Source: Hyaloperonospora brassicae
Lineage: Eukaryota; Oomycota; Peronosporomycetes; Peronosporales; Peronosporaceae
NCBI GenBank assembly: GCA_947650285.1
Contig: CANTFL010000144.1
Span: 62,001 to 126,000 of the forward strand
DNA length: 64,000 nucleotides
Direction of reading: 5' to 3'
A program made the position numbers and the translations under genes. Each line of letters begins with the position of its first letter. The stretch's first letter is position 1. This document shows, one piece after another, positions 46,828-59,639 of this stretch. A model generated the notes under the pieces. That model had not been told where the DNA came from. It was given only the letters and a program-made list of their open reading frames with translations, and made no database searches.

Positions 46828-49800
46828 GGTGTCAAGTGAGAGAACTGCAGCAAAGTTGGGAGATGGCGAAAATTGAAGAATGAGCAGTCGCTCGAGCTCC
46901 CTGACGACGTGCACGGTAGTAACCCATGAGAACGACGGACAGGGAACGACGGACAGGGAACGACAAGTAGCATGGGCGTTCAATCAGTGCAGAGCTGTTG
47001 CCGGGCAATTGTCACGTTGGATAGGCTTACAAGATGTGCTGAATCGTAAATTGCCGCGCCGGATGAGCTTCCGAGATAGGCTGAACTGTACGAAGCTGAG
47101 TGAGTTGGTAACTACGTCGGGTCGTCGAGTCATAGCATGTGGGCTTAGCTTACGCATATCGAGCTTATCGAGCTGCAAGCAATGTAGTGTCTCCATATGA
47201 ACCTTGTGACAGCCTTTTGTGCGAAGGATCAGCAAATAGGTGCCATACAATACACGAAGGGCCAGTCGTGTGAGTCTCACATCGAAAAGGCCCACTCCGT
47301 TATACGTTTGTGCGCGCAGGATGTGTAAAACTGTGTGCAACGCTGGAAAGAAAGTCCCTCCACCGAAATTCAACCACAAAATCGACTTTTGCTCGTGCCG
47401 TCGCACACTGTGCACAGATAGACTGACTCTCTAGGATTTCACAGGGAGCTGTGCACCAACTCGACCGTCTTTACTGTGCAAGGACAAACCCGTACGCCTT
47501 TGTTCAGTCTTCATCGATCCGACGATGCAAAGCTGCAGATTCCCGATCAAAAGAGCTATGCGGACGAACAACACGTCGGGACAGGCGTAAGACAGTAGTA
47601 GAAGTCACGAAATTACTTGCTCTCTCTCGTTCATGCTGCCCTCTCGCACATCCGTCGACGAGTCAATCGACACATTCTCGACAATTGCCAGAGCCATGGG
47701 ACGCAACGTGAACAACGTTGACCTCGAAAGGTTTTAGTGCCGGTGTCGATGTAGATGGGCGAGCGTTAGTAATCATGCGAAAAATTCGGGAGTTTATCTT
47801 TAAAGTTATGTGCGCTATTTAATTTGCTGCGCTGTCGATTACTGTTGTGTACCGTTTGTCGTTCCAACGTGCACTTGTGACCCAGTTTCGGAGCTGACTA
47901 CACTATTTTGGGCAGATTTACGATTCGGCACGGACAAAGTCGAGCTCGACAATCGAGGCCATAGTAATTCGTCATTACTGGTCAGATACGAGACACAAGG
48001 TGACTGCAACTCTTTGTCGCTAAACACGCCTTCAACACAGTGTTGTATAATATCGCACCTTTGCTTCAACGAAACTACAGCTACGATGAAAGTATTCCAG
48101 TACAAACGAGTTTACCACACGGTCTTTTCTCTCAGATACCCACTGACCGTCGGCCCACGCCGTTCGTTTTATATTTCGTGTACCCCATCCATAACATGTA
48201 ACATTTTCGATCTCCGCCACTCAGCTACTCCTCATCCCGTTCTTCTCCAAGCACAAATCGATGACCATACAGTGGATGCTAGAGTTTGCTACTAGCTTCT
48301 TTTTGAAAGTCTCGGATTTTGATCTGACAAATTTTACGCGAAGTTATGAGACCCTAACGTCCGGAGAATTTTATTGATTTTGACTTGCGGCGAGCCCCAT
48401 TTGGCCGCCCTAAATTCCACGCGTAGACTTCATTTCTGGATTGTTTCGAATATGTCCATGTGCAACTCTATTAATCAGTAGACGAATTAGCGTAAAAGAA
48501 CCATTTTCGCAGTCTTAAAGTGCAAAATGGCCGTCGTCACCCTAAACTGCATCGTTTTGCCTATTTGTGTCTTCTATTTACTATAAAACGACGCGTTCAA
48601 TTACTCGAATCCATCCAAACCCATTACGTTTTGCCAAAACTATCGCAAAGCACAATAATTGGCAGCATTTAAAACGTTCACATCCGTTTAGATTGAATTG
48701 GGGCCTTACAATGCGACCGACACTTCTTTACAGCGTGTTCAACGACCTTCCTAGTCAGGATCTTGCGATATACGTCCATGTACCCGAAGCGCTTTCGAGA
48801 ATGGCGGCGGATGGTAGTGAGAGAGACGAATGCGAGGTATTTTGGGTCCATGTGCTCGAGACCCTTTTCGATCATGGTATTTTAATTCTCCCTAGAACAA
48901 TTCGATGCAGGTCAGTTTGCAATGGAACCTAGGGTAATTGATGTAATAGCTGGCCGCAGTGACAGTCTCTTCCAAACTCTCTTTCGTCTCTTGAAATCAT
49001 ATTAATGTTAGATGACAGTACGGGCGCAGCAACAACTCTCACAACCTGCAAGTATCGAAGCCATTTGATGGGGCGCGGCTTGTTGGCGATTTTTAACTGA
49101 TTAGTACATCGATTGGTGTTGAAAACTTGCAAATGCCGTGCTTATTGTGTGGAGTGCGACGGTAGCGTAGGAAAAGACGTTTTCGGTGGCGAAAACGGCA
49201 CATAAATATATTTTTCTTTTGGCCGCCAAAATTAAAGTTACAGGTTATAGGTGGTGCGTACCGTATTGACAGCAGCTTAAATGCTCATATTATAGAGCAC
49301 GGCTTTATGTCTTCTTCATCTGCAGTAGGTCTTACATCTTGTAAACTCATTCAGCGTTTGTACTAACGCTTCACTTGGTCGCCTGCACTATCCTTATCTT
49401 CTTACTCTCGAAGTCTCACGACAGCAATTCCTGCCTTTTTACCAGAACCATGCGGACGAAAGATCTGTCTCTATTCCCTCAACGAGCGAGGAGGACATAT
49501 CAGGGCCGCTCGTCGATGATGCCGCTAGCTGCTGCTGCTACATCTTCTTACTTTCTGACACGCTGATAATGAGTAGTATGCTAGAACACCTTGGCTTCAG
49601 ATCGAAGTGTGTCACGTCATGACTGGCTTTGCAATCTTTTTTGCGCATGGTTCACTATTTCCTATCAATTGCTACCGAGTGAGAGCATGTATATGATCTA
49701 GATACAGATTGCTTTCCGAACTTACACAAATTCTTCGCATATCGAACGCTCGGCCATATGCTCAGTGAGATTGACAAACTAATGCAATCGTACAGATACG

Positions 49801-52800
49801 TCTAAGCCAGAAATCATAGCTCGCACAGGGGTTCTTTCTCTCCAGGTATACAAGTCATACGCGTGAGTGATTCGAATAATTTGTTCTGCCACAACAGCTA
49901 ATTACTTTTCGTGTAATAAAGGCTGGTCAGCCGAATATTCCGCATTCCCTCTATCGCGTACTGTATAGAATTGTCCAGATTCATGTAGTCTCCACCTCTT
50001 ACTCAAGCTTTGGAAATTTAAGTCAGATACATGCAGTGCTCTAGCAAAGTTTATGATGCTTCGTTCTATCACCTGATCTATCGCATGCTTGGATTGATTT
50101 CTCCCTGCGTTTTTCCATCACGTACTGTTAAGTGGCGATTGGCTCCGCCACATTTCCTCTCCCTGCAATACCAAAGATGAACAATCCAATTATACGCGCC
50201 TTAAAGTATTTCGATTATACAGAACCACAAGAAGATTATGCTGAATAGATTTGTGAGTCAAACCTTTGAGCCCATTCCGCTCGCTTCCGTCAAAAGACCA
50301 ATACTAAGCTTCTTCTGTCTCGCATCAGGAGACATCACTTGTAAATGGTGTCCTTGAGCTTGATTCTTTACATTTGGCCTTGTTCGCGATAGAATTTACA
50401 TCCTTTACTTTTTAACGACACGTCAAGAGCCCCCTGTCCTCCCCAAGTCGATTATAAACATCGATGCTTTGTCTGACATACTCCGTCTATCAAGGCTGAA
50501 GTCAAACTGCCACCATTAAAGCCCTGACTCTTCGGGGCTCTATGAGTGGCTAGCAATCCACAAGTAGCAATATACATTCTGGTAGCTATCGAAGAACTAT
50601 CTCAATGCCTAAGCGTCTCGGGACTTCTCAAAACCTTCCGTATCAACCCTAGTGAAGATTGAAGCACTGGAGTCGACATCAGTGCACATTGCACTTCCGA
50701 AGGCTATTCGCGCTTCAGAGGGTGCTGTCAACCGATTTGCGAATATCGCGGAAGATTTTTCCTTCATATTCACTTGTCGCGTATCTCTTCTCTGTGGCTC
50801 ATAATGCCGTCAAACCCGTCGCCTTCACCTCACCCGGTCATCGACGCATGATGGTCCATGTTATGTAGTGCTGCACCTTGCGTTCGTATCGTGACATCAC
50901 AAGCTGCTTACACGGATGCCATTGTCGACAAGTCCCTCGTAAAATACACACACATACGTGCTGAGGGTGCGCAGTCGGGCAGTTTAAACAAACTGAGTCG
51001 ACTGGACGAGGGAGAGATGACAGAGGACTTTGGGCAAAGGAACGCACATCAATACCGTGAGGGCGATCCCATGACAAAAATGTTGACCGTGTACTTCTGT
51101 TGATCTGCGTGCAATGGGTCATGGCACTGGCCATGACGTCACCAGTTGGTTCCAAGAACGTTCGGAGGATGTGGGACCTTGGTGGCAACTCCATTTTGTA
51201 TGTAAAGTTCCAAGAAAAGGGAAGACTGTACCATTATATAGACAAGCTTCGCATACGTTGTCCTAAACCAAGTACATGAATGTACTGAACTACACGTAGG
51301 CATGCCAACTTCTTGCTTACAACTCCTTTCGAGCATCGAGCGTCGGTTCGTAACTTTACTGGCTGGTTTCATGGTCTATGCCAAGCTTTGAGCTGTGCGT
51401 TGCAGCTACTGTCAGAGAGTGCATCAGAACGCAATGTTTCGTCAATGTTACCGCTAAGATGATGCAGATGAAAACCACCTCACCAAATAATAGGCACATT
51501 GACAGTAGTTTCAACATCATGTAACGGAGTCACCTTCTTTCATGTGGCGTTTTCTTGCCATTTGTCGAGAAGCAAGCACACTCTCGTTGGCAAATTCTTT
51601 CGATGCGTATAGTAGATGGACTCCACTATGAACAGTGAGGCCTTTATGACCGTAACTGAGGATGTTGTACAGCTTTGTCGGTAAAAGCAGTGTGTGTAAA
51701 TCGCACGGCAAAGTGTACCGCTAAGCGCGAGTCGCCATAGAAGTTTGCCGCTCCATAAGCTGTCAGTCAAATACTGGTCGACTGACAGCAAGTGAAGCGG
51801 CACGTGTGATGCGTGCGCTGCTGGACATGCCCTCGTGTCCTTCCTTCTACAGCCTGCACGTGGCGATGGCGTCAAGCGGTAGAAAATGCAGTCGATCAAC
51901 CACAGGTTGTCGACCGCCTCTCTTGATCAGGCTTCAATTTGTAGCAACAAGCTCGATTGCACTGCGATTTCTTCACCACTCGCGGACTGTAACAGGATCG
52001 CACTCCCAGCATCCTATGAACCCGAAAGTGCTGTTCAGCATTCTCGGGTATCCTTGCCGTCGCAGACAAGCCATACAATTGTTGTATAATCAAACTTGTC
52101 GAAGCTCGCTTGCAATTTATCGTCAGCTTGAGTACGGGAAGTACGAGAAACCCAGGCAAATGGTAGCCCAGGCGACAATTGCAATCCACGCACCTGATGG
52201 CTGTGGCATGCTTGCATGATAACGCGTAGACCTCACACGTGTGTGATGCAAGACCGAGCCGCCAATATGTGAACGATCTACATGAAGTTGAACAGCAACA
52301 TGGGTTTTGTCGTATATTCGGGCTGGTAATCGGCAAGCATTAGTAGAAGGAAGAACATCAGTCGCAACGACACTGGAATCTCCTCACCGCAAAGCAGGCA
52401 CACAATTCCGCACACAGAGCGCCACATCTGGTTGCAATCAACGCGGATACGAGACTGCCACAAGAGTAGAGATGCAGCAGCGTCTGATAAGAGGTCGCGC
52501 TAATGCTAAGCATTCATATCACCCGACTTCATGCTGGCAGTTCTCGCTACGTCCGCGTGAATCGATTACCCACGTGGCAAGTAGGAAGCAAACACCTGTT
52601 CGTGCAGACTGACGCTATCTCAGCGCACGTTCCGGGAAGACGAGGAAGATGATACATGCGACACATGTTTGCCTTTCACGTTCTTCGAGCCAAAGGTCGT
52701 CGGACTTCACGGACTATGCGCAACACGTGCCAAGCGCACACAATGCGACTTGCTCTAATGTATTGCACCCTTCTTGTCCGTCGCGACGGATGCTCAATGG

Positions 52801-53405
52801 TCAGAAGCTATTACTTGAACAAGTGCTTACAGTGCAGAGTGATGTTCCAACAGCAACAACAGCAACAACAACTATGAGTCGAGTGCGTTTTCCTACACAC
52901 CCTTTGCACTGGTTCGAGCTTGTTGCTGGGCCACACAAGCAGTCTGTCTGCACCAACAATGGCCTTCGATCACACACGTTTTGTCACCCTGAGCCCCAAG
53001 CAACAACGAGATTGACGTGGATGAGATGAAGATTTCTATTACGAACGTGTTGACGGTCGACTGGTTGAGCTCCTCACGCCAACGGCAGAATAACACAACT
53101 GAGCATTGCGTGGCCGGTAGTAGTTAGTGTGAGTTCACTCCCTGATTCAATATGATTGACAAGAAGTGACAGCAAGGCACGACACGAACGCTCTTTGTTT
53201 GTCGAGCGATCGACATTGGTGTGTATTGCATGCGTTCGGCGCGATACAGCTTGACGAGCTCACTCGTAAGAACGACCGCTGCGGTCGTAGTGACACTGTC
53301 AGCAGTGACAATCTCCTGCTGCAAGCGTTGCAAGCGCATTGCCTCGGCATTGCGAGACAAGATGCATGTGGCTTTCACGCACACGATCTCGAGACGACGA
53401 GGGCT
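46828..53405. other. Gene-sparse interval between the two CAP genes
   Basis: About 6.6 kb with no recognisable gene. The longest ATG frames (51809-52219, 48711-48932) lack domains or signal peptides. The part from about 47,800 to 50,700 is visibly AT-rich. A doubled 15-bp unit (GAACGACGGACAGGG) lies at 46931-46960 just upstream of the first CAP gene, and a short CAA/CAG run lies at 52851-52872. Confidence 0.5.
46931..46960 (+). repeat. 15-bp direct tandem duplication
   Basis: GAACGACGGACAGGG occurs twice head to tail about 105 bp upstream of the CAP start codon. It may be promoter sequence. Confidence 0.7.
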
Positions 53406-53954
53406 TTAGTTGCACGTTTCGCCTCTGCCCGATGCAAAGTTCTGTGTCCAGTAGTGCTTGTGCTTGCTCCTGGGGCTGTACGCGTAGCCACATTCAAACA
53501 TCCTGGCGTCGGGACTCAGGATATTGGCTCGATGCTCCTTGGAGTTCATCCAACTTGCAACGACATCTGCGACGGTCGTCTGCCCCGCGGCCACGTTCTC
53601 GGCAACATATGTCCAGCGATACGCAGCCGCTTTGACTCGGCCGGATACGGTCGAGTTGTTCGAGCCCGTGTGACTGAGGAACCCTTTTGTCGCCATGTCG
53701 CGTGCATGCAGCTGTGCCGCATGTTGCAGCTTCTTGTTCATGCACAGTTTCGACAAACCTCGAGCTACGCGCTCCGAGTTTACAGCATGCAGCATAGCTG
53801 TATGGTAATCGGCCGACGCGGTTTGAACAGGATACCGCGCAGTGCTACTGACGGTTGTGTCGTCGTCGGAATCGACATCTGCCCTTGTTGCACGGAGGGC
53901 GACGGCGATCGCAATGATAACAAGTGTTGCGTGTAGGAGTCGAGCCAGTGCCAT
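53406..53954 (-). CDS. Secreted CAP/PR-1-like protein, 182 residues
   Basis: A paralogue of the CAP gene at 46159. The ATG at 53954 is followed by a signal peptide (MALARLLHATLVIIAIAVAL) and a short acidic stretch (DSDDD). The CAP domain (about 49-181) has LSKLCMNKKLQHAAQLHARD, His95 (LSHTGSNNS), Glu119 (AENVAAGQTT), His141 (SKEHRANIL), ECGYAYS and YWTQNFASG. Compared with the first copy the pro-segment is much shorter, and the Cys before the ENVAAGQ block is replaced by Ala (VAEN against CGEN). The gene has no intron. It is on the same strand as GPN3, about 590 bp beyond the GPN3 stop. Confidence 0.93.
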   Translation of the reverse strand: MALARLLHATLVIIAIAVALRATRADVDSDDDTTVSSTARYPVQTASADYHTAMLHAVNSERVARGLSKLCMNKKLQHAAQLHARDMATKGFLSHTGSNNSTVSGRVKAAAYRWTYVAENVAAGQTTVADVVASWMNSKEHRANILSPDARMFECGYAYSPRSKHKHYWTQNFASGRGETCN

Positions 53955-54236
53955 TGCAACTGCAAGTTGGGACCTGCCTGGAAGAAGTCTCTGTGGAAAC
54001 AGGTCGAGTGGAGATGGGCGAAATTGCAGAGTGACCCGTGTCCTGCTTGCGTGCTCCGACTGTTGCCAAAGCATGACGACGCCGATCGGGTCGGACGTAA
54101 CTTCCGAAACGAGGACGCACAGCAGCCTGTCTCTTGGATTGCACCTATTCAAGTACTAGTACTTGAAGAGGTGGCGTGGTGCTGAAATGCTGGCACGCTG
54201 CGTGTGTCCAGTCGGGCATCAGTCTCTCTCTCTTTT

Positions 54237-54260
54237 GTTGTTGTTGTTGTTGTTGTTGTT
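54237..54260 (+). repeat. GTT trinucleotide repeat
   Basis: An uninterrupted run of about eight GTT units lies between the second CAP gene and GPN3. Confidence 0.9.
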
Positions 54261-54547
54261 TTCTGGCTTGCCTGAACATACTCGCGAGGCCTGTGACTAG
54301 AAATCAAAGCGTTCAAGGAAAAACCGCCATGCTGACCCCAACAATGAGCTGAAAGCCCACGTGCAAAATTTCGATACAGCGAGGTGACCCTTTGACAAAG
54401 CGTCCGAGTAACGGCTGCACATATTCATCCATTCTTCGCGCGTCCTAGACCCTACTTCAGCACGATACGAGCAAGACAGACGCACGATCGGTCTGCAACT
54501 AGTCCAAAGCCGCAGCGAGTGATAACTGGGCGGAATACGCAAGCCGT

Positions 54548-56140
54548 CTACTCGTCAACATCGCGATCTCTCGGTTCCTGCAAAGTAGAACCAACGCATG
54601 TAGTCGTGTGAGCGAACAGCGTGAGTCACACTTATGCTGCCACCGTACCTGAGGCTCCAAGTCATCGCCATAGTTGATGGCATGGTCAACGTGCATGAGC
54701 ACAGTCTCAATACTCTCTTCGCGATTGATGTTCATGGGAACGAAGGCTACCATGTTGAAGTCGGTGATCTACGAACCCACGTTTGTCGTAAACCGAGCAT
54801 CAGTTGACCTGTCTGTCGTTGCGTGGCAATTAACTCATGGATAGTCGTTTCACGCACCACGTTGCAGATTGCTGAACTCAGAGGACGCCACTTGGGATCA
54901 GTGGCGTTCGCAAGGTTCTCAAGAAGGTACCCTTCTGATGGATCCAGATATCTACGAGAAAGAAGAAACGTTACCGCGTGAAACTCCATCTGCCTTCGTG
55001 TCGTGCGAACAGTTGCGAGAAAACAATAGCCACGCAAAACTCACTTTGACAGCTCTTTCTCGTCAACCAGATCACACTTTGTGAGCACATTGATGTGAGG
55101 CAGCTCGAGCTGCACCATTGCCGATAGGGAGCAGAGCACACCCGAGATAAACTTGGTCGGGTCAACGATAAATAAAGAATCAATCTGTAGCCAGTCGGTT
55201 GCACAATTGCGTCAGCAGCTGCCGGTATGCGGTGAACACCTGGTCCTGATAGTCTACGCGCGGACTCACCAAGTAAACGCAGCAAATGTTAAAGCCCCAG
55301 TCCTTCAACGAGTCACAGAGCTGTTTCATGACTGGAAGGTGCGAGTACAACTCAATCTGGCCTGAGTCCCCATGGAGAACAAAAACAAGCTTAGCCCCAC
55401 TGCTTAGCTCCACTGCCCGACAAGCACTACTCTCAGCCCTATCCGATGTACCTGGGCAGTCAAAGATAAAGTAGTCTTCGTCACTGTACTCGCTCAGCAA
55501 ATCTTGCAGCCAGTCGAGGTTTTGCACAAGATATCTGCCACGCAGCAGAAAAAACGCCATCAACATCGACTGACAGCTTCACTACGACCACTTTGTCCAT
55601 CAAGTCGAACAACACGAGCACGAAACACGCACTCCATGCAGTAGATGAGACCACCATTAGGTCCAAAGCCCAGCTCTTCCATCACGTCCCCGACACTGAT
55701 TAAATCACGAATATCTACACAACATGCCAAGCAAACGTCAGCACTCTTTGCTCTCGACTTGCACTGCCTCGAGTGGCTGTAGCAAAGCACAGCAAACAAC
55801 AGCAACAAGAGACCTACCGAACGCCACGGGGTAGTCGAACTGTTCAGCGGCTGGGTCCAAGTTCACAACGTACGTCATACGTCCAGAGGCTGCACAGAAC
55901 TCGTGCATGTTGTTGCAGTACGTGGACTACACACACAATGCCATAGACAGTCGAAACAGCCCAACGCACACATACCACCAGACCACCAAAGACCTCTCGA
56001 TAGTGAGTCAACAGGCACTAAAGTCACACACAGACACAGCGCGAGAGACCGAGCAGAAGGTCCAGAGCAATTGGTATTTGTATGCAATAGCGCACCTTTC
56101 CAGTGCCTGCGGGGCCCATAACCATTTGACAGCAGCGCAT
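54548..56140 (-). CDS. GPN3: GPN-loop GTPase 3
   Basis: GPN GTPases help assemble and import RNA polymerase II. Nine exons join in phase: 56096-56140, 55818-55926, 55633-55714, 55452-55534, 55270-55361, 55045-55184, 54858-54951, 54649-54768 and 54548-54577 (264 residues; human GPN3 is slightly longer). Visible motifs are the P-loop GPAGTGKS (split by intron 1), [21 protein letters not shown], the GPN loop in [46 protein letters not shown], the G4 motif TKCD and the C-terminal [13 protein letters not shown]. All introns have GT and AG borders. The start corresponds to the usual short N-terminus before the P-loop. A LINE copy begins 365 bp upstream of the start codon, on the opposite strand. 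Confidence 0.95.
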
Positions 56141-56505
56141 GGCAGTTATTACGCGCGACTTGTTAACAGGTAACCTGAAAGACAATGATGACGATGTGGC
56201 TGCTGGCCAGTGAGTGGGCGTCTTCGGTACGTGCAAAGCCGGTAAGTACGATACCGACTGCGGGTTCGTTCGGTCGACGGGTCTGTATACTTAGCGAGGT
56301 TTCGCACTGCCTCGTTTGATGACCTGATTCGATATAGGCTCCTCTAAATCTGGACGCGCTGGCCAGTCGACGACTACTGTCGGAACCGTCGCGCAGAAAG
56401 ACCGATGCGGCGTTCGAAATCGCTCGACCGTTTCGAGTCGGTTGCAGTAGCAACACGCATACTGTGTTGCGCCTACTTCCCGCACCTGCAACTGTAGGCT
56501 GTACA
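56141..56505. promoter_or_regulatory. Likely GPN3 promoter, truncated by the LINE insertion
   Basis: The 365 bp between the GPN3 ATG and the LINE start must hold the proximal promoter. I cannot identify individual elements. Sequence that once lay further upstream was displaced by the insertion. Confidence 0.45.
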
Positions 56506-56700
56506 CTCTTCAATCTGCCGTGCATAGGTAGGGGAGTATAAACAAAAAAGGTACTCACTGGCGTCAGCCACCATCTTTCGAACGACGGATACACAGCCGT
56601 CACCAAGTCCCCTTCTCGATGGGGGAGGGGGGACCAACCTCAGTCGATCGTACCCCTGGAAAGTGATGGCAGTATAGCACTGCCTTCGGCACCAGTCACG
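56506..56700 (+). promoter_or_regulatory. LINE copy 2 5' leader
   Basis: The leader shares with copy 1 the first 13 bases, GAGTATAAACA at 56534-56544, the small TGGC/GCCA hairpin and CAGCCGT(C/T)ACC. A TCCCC/GGGGA stem-loop near 56608-56627 stands where copy 1 has its 9-bp GC stem, so structure may be kept while sequence differs. Confidence 0.5.
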
Positions 56701-56808
56701 GGGGAGCGTGGGCCGAGCATCCCGCCGCATCCGACCGGCCACTTCGGACCAATCGTTGCCCCGGAGGCAGATGAGGACACCGACATTGACTCTCACCTAC
56801 AGCGTGCC

Positions 56809-57822
56809 ATGTCGACCAGATCCCCGCCACAGGTTATGTCAGCCCATGCACGTATCCCGGCTCATATTGTTTCCTCCGGAGCTTCGCCACCCGCTGGAGA
56901 AGAGGATCTGTCGTCGGATTCGTCGCGAGCTCCGACACCTAGCCAATCGGCTCATTCGGGAGTGTCGGCTTCCAACACCTCGCCTTCTCAGGCGTCCCCC
57001 CGTGACATGTTTGATTCCCTAGTCGAAGAGATGAAGGCATCACCCGGGCCGGGGTACGTCGATGTATGGCGTCAGACCGTTCAGGAGCTGTTTGAACACG
57101 TATTTTCGCGGCTTCCGGTTAGTTTGGAAGCTCTGCCGCAAGAGCGGAAACGCTTTCCAAAGCTAAAGGGTCCGAAGTTGGACGGTCTCCTTGATTTATA
57201 GCGGCAGTGTTTGGTTTGGAGTTCCAGCACATCTACCGATTGGACGAGACTTGCTACCAAGAAAGGCAAAGATATTCTGCTCACCAAGTGGGCCTTTAAA
57301 GAGATTATTCGAAAACTAGCCAGCCAACATAAGTGGGCCACGGCACCGGTCCCCGACCTATGGGCGCGGGTGGTGCACCAAGGAGCACAGACAGTCCAGG
57401 AAGGGCAGAAGGGGCACGCGTCTATTGCCTATGATGACTTTATGTTTGACCCAGCGAAATATTCCATGGTAGAGGCAGCCAATCTTAAAGACATTTGTAC
57501 CGCCCGTCTCGGCCCTGCTCGCGCTCATCGCTTACGTGAGGGCACAGACGACGAATGGCGAGTCATCGTGGGCATAGCTGAAGGCCATATTGCGTGTCGT
57601 CGGATGCCAGATTTTCTACGATCCGTCTTCGACAGTGGGGAACGTCTTCGGCTCTACAGCACCATTCAGGCGCAGGTCGAAGGACAACTGGTGCTTACTA
57701 TTGGCAGAGGTCGTTACATCCCGATCATCCGCCAGACTTTTAATGGTATCAAGGCGATGATACTCGAATCCGCGGAGCTTCTGCGGGTCAGTCTGACGGA
57801 TCTCCATCGCTTCCTCGGATAA
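56809..57822 (+). pseudogene. LINE copy 2: gag-like region
   Basis: One frame, broken only by a TAG at 57199-57201, runs from MSTRSPPQVMSAH to LTDLHRFLG, ending in a TAA at 57820. It is much better preserved than in copy 1 and defines the region: a Ser/Pro-rich start, PRDMFDSLVEEMKA, VDVWRQTVQELFEHVF, KWAFKEIIRKLASQHKWA, HRLREGTDDEWRVIVGIAEG, RMPDFLRSVFDSGERLRLY and IKAMILESAELLRVSLTDLH. The frame is also open upstream of 56809, so the original start may lie earlier. Confidence 0.75.
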
Positions 57823-58048
57823 ACGAAGGCCATCAGCTATACTCGCTCATCCCGAACAATTCACTTCTTTTTTTCCCGAGGGAACCAGCAAAACGTCTGC
57901 AGGATGTTCAAACACCCTTTCAGGGACGAGTGTACACGTAAGAAAACGCTCATCAGCCGAAACGGGGGGGGCAGTTTGGCAGAATCAGCGAGGTCCAGAT
58001 GGTCGTTCGGGCCATTCACGTACTAAGTACACAAATTTTCTGCACAAC

Positions 58049-59395
58049 GTGACACGATTTAACGAGGTTGGACGCATAGCGGCTTGCTTCAGGTCCAAAA
58101 TCCCGACGGATTTTGAATTCGAAGATATGGACACTTGCACTCCAAACTCCCGGACGTCTACAGTATGGAAAGTTGCCTTATCTCTGGCGGGATGTCCAAC
58201 GTTTCTTCAAGGGACAGTCCGCCGTCTATGGTTTGGAACCCCAATCATCATTAAGCACCCAAATGTGGGTAGAATCCTTCAATGCCTACAGTGCGGCACC
58301 ATAGGCCACTCAGCCGCCAGGTGCCAATTTACGGATGCGCAACTAAAGGGGCCAGGTGCTATCGAAGTCACAGAGGCTGAGCTTCAAGACGTCGAAGACT
58401 TGGCTAAACCATTCCTTAGCCCGGAGGAGATGCGGGAGATGGCTAGATAACGGCTACAACTTCAGAGGGCAGCAGACGAGGCAGCTCAGGCAGCTGTCAC
58501 ATCGGCGGCAGTATGTACAACTCCCCCACGCACGCCTCCGACAGTGGAGCCGTAGCGCACTGGGATGTCCATTCAGCCCGTTTATACTGCCATTCCCACG
58601 CAAGCAGGCTCTTCGGACCCTAAACCGAAACCCCGGCCGGAGCAGCCTTGGCTGACACGTCCTCTCCGAAGTGGACGGCGTCTGTGGCCCTCACGCAAGC
58701 CACCGGTAACGACCGGAAGCCCCAGATCGGGCGATTTCCACGTTTTACAAGATATGGAGCCAGAGCTGAAGCAGAATAGTGCGGGGTCCGCTCAAGATCC
58801 TAGCACGGACGGTGTCACTGACGACCCTACGATTACACCGGAGCCTCACCCGAACATGGATCCGGACGTCACGCGGGACAGCCCTCACCTATCGTCAGAA
58901 GATCGAGTCCGTCAACAAGACTCGAAAGAAAGAGGGAAAGCGCCCGTGATCTCGGGACCGACGCTTCTAGCCAAACAACGTCTCGAATGTAAAGCCTGTG
59001 AACGGCTGGTTAGACAGCAACAAAAAGGACGTTGTACTGCGATTCCGATGGATCCTCGTCCAGAGACCGGACCTATCCATTCAAAAGATTTGATGCGTAT
59101 TCTGGGCGTACGGGAAGTGCCCACCCCAGCCACTGGAAACTGTTTGGCGATGGCGATCGCTCAAGCCGTCGCAGATTCCGCCTTGGACGCACCAATCACG
59201 GCCCTGGAGCCTTTCACGGCTAGCATTAAGCTTGGTATCAAGCACGATGGGCTGCTGAATCGGGAAGGTCAGCTCCCACACGACCTGAGGGTCAATACGT
59301 TAAAAAATGTTGGACGCGGGTGGCCGACAATGACCAGAGAGGAGTCGGCAACTCAGCTGCGGTGTTTCAACAGACTATGCAGCAACTACGTCTGA
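58049..59395 (+). pseudogene. LINE copy 2: CCHC knuckle, linker and first half of OTU-like protease
   Basis: The block TRFNEVGRIAACFRSKIPTD leads to the knuckle CLQCGTIGHSAARC (near 58285-58326). A TAA at 58448 interrupts it. From 58565 the linker (PRPEQPWLTRPLRSG) leads to TPATGNCLAMAIAQAVADSAL near 59122-59184, with the catalytic Cys of the OTU signature. The frame ends at 59395. Confidence 0.75.
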
Positions 59396-59639
59396 CAGAG
59401 ACACCATGGTTTCGGAAACTTGCTGAGGAGGTAGTGACATACTCGGTATGGCCGCTACTTTTCTGCAGCGGGATATCTTTGTCATCCACTTTGAGGGTGA
59501 CAGCGAGAAGTGGAGGTGTCGAAAATATCACCGGACAAAGGTACAGCTGCACGGTCGAGTATTAGACACGGCCAAGTAATACCCTCAATCTATCATGGCT
59601 TGAACTGACGATCTGCAAGCGGATAAAATTGAGGTAACA

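Noticed and set aside
47810..48295. 161-codon plus-strand frame
   Set aside because: It has no ATG near its start and no domain, in AT-rich sequence.
51806..52219. Plus-strand frame of about 137 codons
   Set aside because: There is no signal peptide or motif, frames on the other strand are equally long, and it lies in gene-sparse DNA.
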